Shown here: piece by piece, positions 6,576 to 14,149 of the stretch
Layout of the letters: every line of letters starts with the position of its first letter
How positions within the stretch are numbered: the first letter of the stretch is position 1
Source: Anaerolinea sp.
GTDB lineage: Bacteria; Chloroflexota; Anaerolineae; Anaerolineales; Anaerolineaceae
NCBI GenBank assembly: GCA_013824385.1
Contig: PNNU01000029.1
Coordinates: forward strand, 1 to 15,243
Length of the DNA: 15,243 bases
Direction: 5' to 3'
Translations under genes and position numbers: made by a program
The notes under the pieces: generated by a model
The model's database searches: none
Told to the model about the DNA's origin: nothing
What the model saw: the letters and a program-made list of their open reading frames with translations, nothing else

Positions 6576-8362
6576 AATAGCGGACTCTCCTGATTGAATT
6601 TATCCAGCACTCTCTGCAGTCTACGACTGCCTTCCTGTTTGCTGACTTTTCCATCCTCCACCTGTGTGCGGATCCGTTCAGTGAGATGTTTCAAGTTCTC
6701 TGTCTTTTCGTTTTCTGCTGCCGTTTCGAAACTGCGGTTCCACTTATTGCTGGCATGGCGGGTCACATTGTCCCAGGCGTAATCGGCTTTTTCCACCACC
6801 ACGCTAATATCCACTTTGTTGTCTGTTCCAAATACCATGGATGTGGCTCCACCCACGGCGGCGTCTGCCAAACCTACCACCGGGTTTTCTGTCAGTAACC
6901 ACACTACACCTTTCTTGCCTACTTCTGCATAGGTGCGTAGGACTGCATCCATGCCGCGGTAGCCTCGCTTCGCACATATCTTCTCGGCATTCATCAATGC
7001 TTCAGCCGTATCGAGCAACTTCCCTGCGATTCCCAGCTTTTTGCCGATCTTTGCTACTTTCTCAGCCGCTTTTACCTTGGCCACATCCGCTACATATTCA
7101 GCGGTTGCCTCTACTCCAGGGGTTTGATCCAATTTCTTTACTACATCCTTGATGATGTTTGCCGTCTTTAATGAATTTGGATTGGTTAGAAATTGTTCAT
7201 AGATGCCTGTGAGTGTTCCTGTCGTACCGACTGCATCTTTCACCAGGGTAAAGCCTAATTTATATGGGTCAGGTGGAGGTTCAACCGGTTTTATTTGCGG
7301 AACTTCAGTCTGTATTGCGGGTGGTTCATTAACCAGTTTTGGCGGTTCGGTTGCCAGTACCGGGGGTGTTTGAGTGATCACCGGAGGAATTGTTTGAGGA
7401 GGTGCATATACAGTTGCTGCCATGGGCACCGCAGCATTGGCTGCCTGAGAGGACCCTTGAGCGAGCAGCCAGGCTAACCCTGCTCCAATCAGACCACCTG
7501 CTATTGGTATAAGGGGTGAACGCACGGCCTTTGCTTGTGGAGATTGCCAGGTTTCATCAAAGCTGCCTGTCTCAGCAAAAGTATCTTCCGGCGAGGTCTC
7601 TCCATACGGTACGACGACTACTTCTTGTTCTGCTTCGGTGGGCGCTTCAGTTTCGCCGCCGTAGGGCACAACCACCACTTCAGGTTGCGTGTTTTCTTCA
7701 ACAATAACAACCTGCTCGGTTTCAATGGGCAGAGACTCTCCTTGATCAGGAGGTGGAAGTTTTAATTCAGGATATCGGTTATAAGTGACAGCATAAAATG
7801 TCTCAGCAACCTGCATCCAGTCCGGTGTGAGATAGATGTGTTCGTTACCGACAGTTTCATATGAATATAGGTTAAGATAGAAAACAAGCTCATGATCTGG
7901 GATGTACCAATGAAATGCCTTTGCGTTTTCTTCGATAGGTTCAGTTGTTTCTAAAAGCGCGGGGTAACCATGAAAAGTCGTTTTTGTGCGAATAATCCAG
8001 TCTCCACCAGACATAACTTCTGGATCTTCTGCCGAACTCATAATAATTAACCTTGCCGAATACCAGGAGAAGTAATGATCAGTAGTTCGCTTGTCAATTT
8101 CTTCTTCCAGTTGAAGATCGCAATGAATATAATTCTGATTAATATCCGTATAATCGGTGGCCGATGATTCTTGCCCCTTCAAGCCTGCGCTGGCGGCTAC
8201 TTCGCGAAGAAGTGCAAGACAATCAAAGCTGTAATCCAACTGGTTAATTGACCCCGCTTTTGCAGAACCTTCACCATAAACAGGGCTTTGAATGGATGAA
8301 AGCAACAATGCGACCAGAAATCCAGTTAGACAGAGAAAATAAAGTCGGCGTTTTGTTTGCAT
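6572..8362 (-). CDS. Exported or membrane-anchored protein of unknown function, first gene of the four-gene operon
   Basis: This 596-aa protein is a paralogue of the operon's last gene. A signal-like N-terminus (RR at 5-6, hydrophobic about 7-24, cleavage plausible near 30) leads to an extracytoplasmic domain (about 45-200) with TTFHGYPA at 128-135. An acidic linker follows with two exact EVVVVPYG repeats near 228-254. Then come GSFDETW (266-272), the hydrophobic segment LIPIAGGLIGAGLAWLLA (284-301), a Pro-rich spacer (320-366) and a helical C-terminal domain (about 367-596) ending in NQESPLL. The start at 8362 is chosen because AAGGAG gives a seven-base spacing to ATG. An upstream GTG at 8368 lies against the ribosome-binding site. 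The family is unknown to me. An Arg-Arg pair alone does not prove Tat export. Its stop overlaps the next start. Confidence 0.85.
   Translation of the reverse strand: MQTKRRLYFLCLTGFLVALLLSSIQSPVYGEGSAKAGSINQLDYSFDCLALLREVAASAGLKGQESSATDYTDINQNYIHCDLQLEEEIDKRTTDHYFSWYSARLIIMSSAEDPEVMSGGDWIIRTKTTFHGYPALLETTEPIEENAKAFHWYIPDHELVFYLNLYSYETVGNEHIYLTPDWMQVAETFYAVTYNRYPELKLPPPDQGESLPIETEQVVIVEENTQPEVVVVPYGGETEAPTEAEQEVVVVPYGETSPEDTFAETGSFDETWQSPQAKAVRSPLIPIAGGLIGAGLAWLLAQGSSQAANAAVPMAATVYAPPQTIPPVITQTPPVLATEPPKLVNEPPAIQTEVPQIKPVEPPPDPYKLGFTLVKDAVGTTGTLTGIYEQFLTNPNSLKTANIIKDVVKKLDQTPGVEATAEYVADVAKVKAAEKVAKIGKKLGIAGKLLDTAEALMNAEKICAKRGYRGMDAVLRTYAEVGKKGVVWLLTENPVVGLADAAVGGATSMVFGTDNKVDISVVVEKADYAWDNVTRHASNKWNRSFETAAENEKTENLKHLTERIRTQVEDGKVSKQEGSRRLQRVLDKFNQESPLL
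6578..7566 (-). repeat. Duplicated C-terminal coding segment, copy 2
   Basis: This is the counterpart in the 596-aa gene, in the same orientation and about 2.9 kb from copy 1. It includes a Pro-rich spacer slightly longer than that of copy 1. The N-terminal coding parts of the two genes show no comparable DNA identity. Confidence 0.85.
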
Positions 8363-8694
8363 TCTCACTCTCCTTGAGCAATTGCATTGTTAGACACTAT
8401 AAATAATTCATAATCCGTTTCTTCTATTTATAAAAAGAATGAAAAATGAAAAACACAACTTTTCCTTCAAAAAATACTTCAAGCTGCCAACTTGGATAGG
8501 GTATTTTTGTAGTTGTGTATGAGGTGCGTTGTGGATAAAAAACCTCAAAGGTTTTGCTCCGATGAACTGTATTTACTTCAGTGACATTCAAATAATAAAA
8601 TCCTTCAAATCCATTAAATATTGTCTCGACTAAAAAGTAAAGGGAAATCTTTACATTATTTCTTGAGTTTTAAATTAACCAGATTCGCTGTCCA

Positions 8695-8728
8695 ATTCAT
8701 TCGAACCCTCTAAACATCTTGAATGAAT
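8695..8728. repeat. 8-bp inverted repeat, possible operator
   Basis: ATTCATTC (8695-8702) and GAATGAAT (8721-8728) are perfect inverted copies separated by 18 bp. The centre-to-centre distance is 26 bp. A dimeric regulator site is possible; chance is also possible in AT-rich DNA. Confidence 0.3.
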
Positions 8729-8803
8729 AAAATAACACATAAATGAATTTATAACCTGATTAAGCATCAAGTTAAATCAAACAAGTTTCATGTTTTTATT
8801 TCC

Positions 8804-8834
8804 TTTACAAGGAGGGTACAATATTAACTATAAT
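8804..8834 (+). promoter_or_regulatory. Candidate promoter of the HD-GYP gene
   Basis: TTTACA (8804-8809) and a consensus TATAAT (8829-8834) are 19 bp apart, longer than the ideal 17. A start near 8841 would give a leader of about 120 nt that carries the hairpin at 8882-8918. Confidence 0.42.
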
Positions 8835-8881
8835 CGAATAAATGTAACTACCCTCTCAACATAAAAGAATTCGTCGCCAAT

Positions 8882-8918
8882 AAACATCACAGAGAAGGTG
8901 GTTTTCTCAGTGATGTTT
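8882..8918 (+). promoter_or_regulatory. Stable hairpin in the putative leader of the HD-GYP gene
   Basis: A 15-nt arm, AAACATCACAGAGAA (8882-8896), pairs with 8904-8918 with a single A-A mismatch and a 7-nt loop (GGTGGTT). It is followed by only a short T run (TTTTA including the stem end). It ends 44 nt before the start codon. It could be an attenuator, an mRNA stability element or a palindromic operator. Confidence 0.5.
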
Positions 8919-8962
8919 TAGTAATCAGGGATTTATTTGAAAAAAAGCGGGATAGCACTTAA

Positions 8963-11900
8963 ATGAGATCCAAACCTGCTGTATTTGAGAATCAGGCTGT
9001 CCAACCTTTGTTGGATTCTTTTGGTTCCAGCATTGCGATAGTAGATGAAAAAGGCACAATTGTCCTAGTCAACCAGGCATGGCGAGACTTTGGTAATGAA
9101 AACGGCTATCTGGATAAAGATTTTGGACTCGGGAAAAATTATTTGAGTCTATGCGATTCAATAATGGGCATGGGAAAGGAAGAAGCTCGTCAGGTAGCAG
9201 ATGGAATCAGAAAAATATTGAATGGTGAAAAAAAAGAAGAATTTGTAGATTATTCGTGCAACTGTCCCACAGAAAACCGCTGGTTTAGATTAAAAATCTC
9301 CAAATTTGACTACAATCAAAAATTTATTATTTTGATCCATAGCAATATTTCTCAAAATAAGGTTATTGAAGAGAGTTTATTCGAAAGCGAATTTCTTTTT
9401 AAAAGGGTTATCGAACAATCATCTGAGGGAATTGTCATCATCAATGAGGTTGGAAAGATCATTGAATGGAATCATGCTGAGGAAACTATCACCGGCCGCT
9501 CACGTGAAGAAACCATTGGCCGATATATGTGGGATGTGCAGGAAGAATCACGTGCAGGAAAAACCTCGGCCAAGCTTGTTGATCTGATGAAAAAGGGGAT
9601 TATGGAATTGCTCGAAACCGGCACATCTTCCTGGGCTGGAAAACCAACTGAAGTCAACATCGTCAAACCGGATGGCACATTGGTTACGATTGAGAATGTA
9701 ATATTCCCTATTAAGCATAATCATGGTTTTTTGGCTTGCGGCATCACTCATGATATAACCGAATTAAGAAACTCAAAGAAGGCACAGCAGATTTCAGAAA
9801 GCCGATTTCGTACTTATGTAAATTATTCTCCTGCCATTGCCATGGTGATCAATCAAAAGGGAGATTTTCTGGATGTGAATCCTCAAGCTATTCTGAAATT
9901 GGGTTTTTCTGAAGAAGAATTTCTTAAAATGAATATTGTTCAATTGATTCCAGCCGAAGAGCAGCCAAAAACGAACGAACTTCTTTTGAATTTAAAAGCG
10001 AATGGACAGGCATCTGCTGAATTACAAACCTTGAAGAAAAATGGCGAACAGATTTTGCTTTTTTCAAAAGCTGTGGAGTTGCCCGATCAATCCATCATGA
10101 TTCTTTGCAACGACATTTCGGAATTAAGAGAATCCCAAACAAAATTGGAAGAGAGTGAAGCATTTTTAAATAACATATTGGATAATATTCCATCCATGAT
10201 CACGGTAAAAGAAGCAGCAACATTGAAATATTCGAAGGTTAATCGGGCAGTTGAAGAATTTCTCAAAACATCGAGTAATGAAATCCTTGGAAAAACCGTG
10301 CACGATCTATTCACCAATGGTGAAGCCAGGTTTTACACAGAACAAGATGAATTAACCATAAAAGGGAAACAAATTGTTGATATTCCAATTGAAAATGTGT
10401 TCACTAAAGACCATCAACAAAAATTCTTTCATGAGAAAAAGATCCCCATGTATGACGCTGATGGTAATCCCAGCTTTATATTAAGCATTTCTGAAGATAT
10501 TACTGAGCAAATACAATTGGAAAACGATGCAAAAACCCATTTGGATAAACTTGAGGCTATCAGTAAATTAACCACCAGGATGCAAGCTCCCGGTTCTTTG
10601 GATGATATGCTGCCTGTGTTGCTTGATGTATTTCTGGAAACAGTGAATGCCCCCATGGGAAGCATCTGGTTGTATAAACCAGAACAAGATGAACTCGTCC
10701 CTGTCTATTATTCGGGCGGCGGCCACGATAATCGACTGCTTGTAGAGGAACCGCTCAAACCTGGTAAGGGTATTCCAGGGATGGTTTTCTTGACCCGGGA
10801 GTCTTATATAACCCAGAATTACAATGAAGACCCCTGGTTTTCTGTTCAAAAAAAAGGAAGATTGCATAATCCACTCTGTGGAGTTACCCTTCCGCTGCGC
10901 ACAACCAACAGTGTGATTGGTGTGATCAATATAAGTACTGAATCTGAAAGATCATTTATTGATGAAGATATTAAACTGTTGACCACATTGAGCGAAATTG
11001 CGGGCAATGCCATTCAAACCATTTCGTTGAAGGAACAAACAGAACAAAGGCTCATGCGATTAACAGCCCTGAGTTCGATTGACAGGGCAATTTCTTCGAG
11101 TTTTGATATGATGGTAAGTTTTGAGATTTTAGTCAGCAATGTGATTTCACAACTTAAGATGGATGCTGCCGATGTGCTTCTTTATAACCCGCATTCACAG
11201 TTATTGGAGTATTCAACCGGCCAGGGATTTTGGTCTAACGTCATTGAATCCGCTGTTTTGCGTCTGGGTGAAAGCCTGGCTGGTAAAGCCGCCGTAACTC
11301 GTGAAATGGTAGTCGTGAAGAACCTTATCGATTCTAATATTCTGTTTGCCAATCAACAATTGGCAAAGGAACAATTTGTGAGTTATTACGGTGTACCTCT
11401 GGTGGCAAAAGGGGAACTCAGAGGTGTTTTGGAAGTATTCAGTCGAACTCAGCACACCCCGGATGATGATTGGGTCAATTTTTTGAAATCCCTGGCGGAG
11501 CAGGCAGCCATTGCCATAGATAATACCGAAATGTTCGAAAATCTTCGGCGATCCAATATGGAATTGGTCATGGCTTATAATGCCACGATTGAAGGCTGGT
11601 CACATGCCCTGGATTTGCGTGATAAAGAGACGGAAGGTCATACACAGCGTGTAACCGAGATTACAGAAAGACTGGTCAGAGCGTTTAATTTTCCGGATAA
11701 TCAAATAAAATATGTCCGTTGGGGGGCACTTTTGCACGATATTGGCAAAATGGGTGTGCCTGACGGTATTTTACTGAAACCGGGCCCACTTTCAGAAGAA
11801 GAATGGGTGATCATGCGCAGACACCCTCAGTATGCTTTCGAGATGCTTGCTCCTATCAGCTATTTAGCCCAGGCTATTGATATTCCGTATTGCCATCACG

Positions 11901-12139
11901 AAAAATGGGATGGTACGGGCTATCCGCGTGGATTGAAAGGTGAACAGATTCCGCTTTCGGCCAGGTTTTTTGCAGTGGTGGATATTTGGGATGCTCTATG
12001 CAGCGACCGCCCCTATCGCAAGGCATGGCCCCATGAAAAGGTTATCGAACATATTCGTTCACTTTCAGGCACTCACCTGGATCCGGAAGTGGTGGATTTT
12101 TGCCTTGGATCAGGTATATTGTCCAGCAAAACCAGATAG
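8963..12139 (+). CDS. PAS/GAF-sensing HD-GYP domain protein, predicted cyclic-di-GMP phosphodiesterase
   Basis: This 1058-aa cytoplasmic protein has no visible membrane helix. It carries four PAS modules (about 12-135, 140-270, 277-390 and 396-515), two GAF domains (about 525-690 and 697-858) and a C-terminal HD-GYP domain (about 870-1050). The HD-GYP site looks complete: GHT at 892-894, HDIGK at 925-929, HHEKWDGTGYP at 978-988 (GYP 986-988) and VVDIWDAL at 1005-1012. HD-GYP proteins hydrolyse c-di-GMP at a metal centre, so this is probably a multi-signal phosphodiesterase. The first PAS contains RWFRLKISKF, like a common bacterial PAS variant. The upstream ribosome-binding site is weak (GCGGGA). 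A REC-histidine kinase gene follows 209 bp downstream and may work with it. The sequence is more AT-rich than glnS or the oxidoreductase genes. Signals are unknown. Confidence 0.93.
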   Translation: MRSKPAVFENQAVQPLLDSFGSSIAIVDEKGTIVLVNQAWRDFGNENGYLDKDFGLGKNYLSLCDSIMGMGKEEARQVADGIRKILNGEKKEEFVDYSCNCPTENRWFRLKISKFDYNQKFIILIHSNISQNKVIEESLFESEFLFKRVIEQSSEGIVIINEVGKIIEWNHAEETITGRSREETIGRYMWDVQEESRAGKTSAKLVDLMKKGIMELLETGTSSWAGKPTEVNIVKPDGTLVTIENVIFPIKHNHGFLACGITHDITELRNSKKAQQISESRFRTYVNYSPAIAMVINQKGDFLDVNPQAILKLGFSEEEFLKMNIVQLIPAEEQPKTNELLLNLKANGQASAELQTLKKNGEQILLFSKAVELPDQSIMILCNDISELRESQTKLEESEAFLNNILDNIPSMITVKEAATLKYSKVNRAVEEFLKTSSNEILGKTVHDLFTNGEARFYTEQDELTIKGKQIVDIPIENVFTKDHQQKFFHEKKIPMYDADGNPSFILSISEDITEQIQLENDAKTHLDKLEAISKLTTRMQAPGSLDDMLPVLLDVFLETVNAPMGSIWLYKPEQDELVPVYYSGGGHDNRLLVEEPLKPGKGIPGMVFLTRESYITQNYNEDPWFSVQKKGRLHNPLCGVTLPLRTTNSVIGVINISTESERSFIDEDIKLLTTLSEIAGNAIQTISLKEQTEQRLMRLTALSSIDRAISSSFDMMVSFEILVSNVISQLKMDAADVLLYNPHSQLLEYSTGQGFWSNVIESAVLRLGESLAGKAAVTREMVVVKNLIDSNILFANQQLAKEQFVSYYGVPLVAKGELRGVLEVFSRTQHTPDDDWVNFLKSLAEQAAIAIDNTEMFENLRRSNMELVMAYNATIEGWSHALDLRDKETEGHTQRVTEITERLVRAFNFPDNQIKYVRWGALLHDIGKMGVPDGILLKPGPLSEEEWVIMRRHPQYAFEMLAPISYLAQAIDIPYCHHEKWDGTGYPRGLKGEQIPLSARFFAVVDIWDALCSDRPYRKAWPHEKVIEHIRSLSGTHLDPEVVDFCLGSGILSSKTR

Positions 12140-12276
12140 ACTATTTTCTCAAGCTCAGTCTGTAATCCCCCTGTAATGAGTTTTTGTGTTTACGAGAAAA
12201 AACCATCTTGGGCAAGATTCTCAAAAAAATACTTATTTGGTCTTATATATTTTGATGTATTAATTAGACTTTTTAG

Positions 12277-12310
12277 ATGTAATATGTAATATGTAATATG
12301 TAATTGTAAT
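12277..12310. repeat. Tandem heptamer repeat (ATGTAAT x4 plus partial)
   Basis: Four exact ATGTAAT units run from 12277 to 12304, followed by the partial unit TGTAAT (12305-12310). The array is 39 bp upstream of the kinase start codon, inside its probable promoter region. Short tandem repeats like this can change copy number by slipped-strand pairing. Confidence 0.85.
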
Positions 12311-12348
12311 ATTTTGATAAATAGTCTAAGAATAGATGAGGGGTATAT

Positions 12349-13869
12349 ATGAAACAGCGATTACATGTATTGATTATTGATGATTCTGATGAAGATGTTT
12401 TTATATTAGAAAAAACCTTACAAGATGGAGGGTACGAATTAACGAGTTCAGTTGTAGATTCAGCACTGGCTATGCGTTCGGCTCTCGTTAACCAGAATTG
12501 GGACATAATCACATCAGATCATTCCATGCCTCAATTTGATGCAAAACACGCTTTGGATTTGGCAAAAGAATTATGTCCGGAAACGCCATTTATCATTATC
12601 TCAGGTGAAATTGATTTAGATTTAGCAGTTTCATTGATGAAAGCTGGCGCGAAAGATTATATTCAAAAACGGGAATTGATACGTATCCTTCCAGTGATAG
12701 AACGCGAATTGTATGAGTCTGAGTTGCGTCGTAATAGACAAAAAGTAGAACGTGACTTACTAAAATCAGAAATCCGATACCGTAGACTTTTTGAATCCGC
12801 ACAAGATGGGATTTTAATTTTAGATGCAAACACGGGATTGGTCATAGATGTTAACCCATTTCTCATGACCATGTTAGACTATTCAATCGACGAGTTTTTA
12901 GGGAAAGAATTATGGGAGCTTGGGGTCTTTATAGATAAAGACATATCAAAAAAAGCGTTTCTCGAGTTGCAAACAAAAAATTATATTCGATATGACAATA
13001 TTCCACTTGAAACAAAACAAGGCAAACATATTTCTGTTGAGTTTGTGAGCAATGTCTATTTAGTAGATAATCAAAGAATTGCCCAATGTAACATACGTGA
13101 TACAACAATACGTGAGTTAACACTTCTTGAGATTAGTAATTTAAATAATGATCTGGAACAACGAGTGAACGAACGAACTGCTCAGCTTGAATTTGCAAAT
13201 AAAGAACTCGAATCCTTTAATTTTTCGGTTTCACATGATTTACGCGCTCCACTCAGACACATGATGAATTATGCAGATGCTTTGAAGGATGACAACTCCA
13301 AGAATCCGAGCGCAGAGAGTTTACGACTTATTCAAAAAATCCGCGAATCTGGCGATCGAATGGATGCGCTGATCGAAGCACTATTAGCATTATCCCAATT
13401 CTCCCGTTTTGAGTTAAAACAACAGGAGGTAAATTTAAGCAGAATTGTTCAGCAAATATCTATTGAACTTCAACAAAACGAACCATCCCGTGATGTCAAG
13501 TGTATTATTGCCGATGGAATTATAGTCAATGGAGATGAACAATTATTACGAATAGTGTTGGGAAATCTATTGAGCAATGCTTGGAAATTCACCTCCAGAC
13601 GAAAAAACGCAGTTATTGAGTTCGGAATAACTGAACAAGATAGCGAAAAGATATATTTTATTAAAGACAACGGGGCTGGCTTTAACATGGATTATGTTGA
13701 TAAGTTGTTTTCTGCCTTCCAAAGGCTTCATAGTGAAAAGGAATTTCCTGGGATTGGAATTGGATTGGCTACTGTGGCACGTATTATCCATCGACATGGT
13801 GGACGCATTTGGGCAGAAGGTAAAGAAAATCTGGGATCAACATTTTGTTTCTCTATTGGTAACTCATGA
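12349..13869 (+). CDS. REC-PAS-histidine kinase (response regulator/sensor kinase hybrid)
   Basis: The 506-aa protein begins with a receiver domain (about 5-120) that has the acidic pair DD (11-12), phospho-acceptor D57 and a conserved lysine in DYIQK. A PAS domain (about 138-258) and a coiled-coil linker (about 258-290) follow. A HisKA domain has FSVSHDLRAPLRH with the phospho-acceptor at H296. The HATPase domain has the N box (LGNLLSNAWKFT), DNGAGF and GIGIGLATVARIIHRHGG. There is no membrane segment, so it is cytoplasmic. The start at 12349 follows GAGGGG (12338-12343) by five bases. Having REC at the N-terminus means the kinase is probably itself switched by phosphorylation from another kinase. 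No separate regulator gene is adjacent. The HisKA/HATPase part resembles phytochrome-type kinases. It lies downstream of the HD-GYP gene. The gene is strongly AT-rich. Confidence 0.94.
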   Translation: MKQRLHVLIIDDSDEDVFILEKTLQDGGYELTSSVVDSALAMRSALVNQNWDIITSDHSMPQFDAKHALDLAKELCPETPFIIISGEIDLDLAVSLMKAGAKDYIQKRELIRILPVIERELYESELRRNRQKVERDLLKSEIRYRRLFESAQDGILILDANTGLVIDVNPFLMTMLDYSIDEFLGKELWELGVFIDKDISKKAFLELQTKNYIRYDNIPLETKQGKHISVEFVSNVYLVDNQRIAQCNIRDTTIRELTLLEISNLNNDLEQRVNERTAQLEFANKELESFNFSVSHDLRAPLRHMMNYADALKDDNSKNPSAESLRLIQKIRESGDRMDALIEALLALSQFSRFELKQQEVNLSRIVQQISIELQQNEPSRDVKCIIADGIIVNGDEQLLRIVLGNLLSNAWKFTSRRKNAVIEFGITEQDSEKIYFIKDNGAGFNMDYVDKLFSAFQRLHSEKEFPGIGIGLATVARIIHRHGGRIWAEGKENLGSTFCFSIGNS

Positions 13870-14149
13870 TTTGATAGAAGGTTAGGACGATTTTTTAGCA
13901 ATTCATGCTTTCGATCTTCATAATGGATAATAGAAATTTCTAAAATTTCGCTAATAATCCTGTCTGATAGTAATATAAGTGGTTTCTTCTTTTGATATAC
14001 CGAGCTTGCTTGCTCCACAGATAGGATTCGCAAAAGCCGACATTTGTTGAATCAGAACCTGAAATTAAAGCCATCTGTTAATTCATCTCGACAGCCTTTA
14101 TAATTGGTGAGCGATCTGATTTTGAGTATGGCGCCATTAAATGGGATGA
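13870..14149. other. 280-bp intergenic region before nadC
   Basis: No gene is supported on either strand. It holds a 12-bp perfect palindrome, TAGAAATTTCTA (13931-13942), and a small hairpin, GAGC/GCTC (14002-14015). A consensus -10 box is near its right end. A T6 run at 13891-13896 follows the kinase gene but has no convincing stem in front of it. Confidence 0.5.
14076..14104 (+). promoter_or_regulatory. Candidate promoter of nadC-nadA
   Basis: A perfect -10 box, TATAAT (14099-14104), lies 45 bp before the nadC ATG. The 17-bp-spaced -35 position, TGTTAA (14076-14081), matches the consensus poorly, so an activator or alternative -35 recognition would be needed. Confidence 0.35.

Larger units (their letters stand above)
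8363..8962. other. 600-bp AT-rich intergenic region between divergent genes
   Basis: No convincing gene is seen on either strand. The region must hold the promoters of the leftward four-gene operon and the rightward HD-GYP gene. It contains a small hairpin AAAACCT-CAA-AGGTTTT (8539-8555) and an 8-bp inverted repeat at 8695-8728. It also holds a 7-bp inverted repeat GAGGGTA/TACCCTC (8812-8818 with 8849-8855) and a longer hairpin at 8882-8918. I see no clear promoter for the minus-strand operon, although an AT-rich TATAAA lies on that strand at 8427-8432. Confidence 0.6.

Noticed and set aside
8539..8555. Terminator-like hairpin reading leftward (T-rich on the minus strand)
   Set aside because: No minus-strand gene lies upstream of it, and the stem is short and AT-rich, so a terminator call is not justified.
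8700..8715. TTCGAACCCTC stretch resembling a tRNA T-arm on the minus strand
   Set aside because: The matching half of the stem is missing (GAATTGG instead of CCCTC), so no tRNA fold or attachment site is supported.
8841..8962. c-di-GMP riboswitch upstream of the HD-GYP gene
   Set aside because: The leader lacks the conserved core elements of the known c-di-GMP riboswitch classes; only a simple hairpin is visible.
12194..12222. Hairpin after the HD-GYP gene as an intrinsic terminator
   Set aside because: The stem is weak and is followed by A residues, not T residues, on the coding strand.
13728..14033. Minus-strand reading frame of 101 codons after the kinase gene
   Set aside because: Its C-terminal third lies antisense to the conserved HATPase G2 region, it has no ribosome-binding site, and it resembles no known family.
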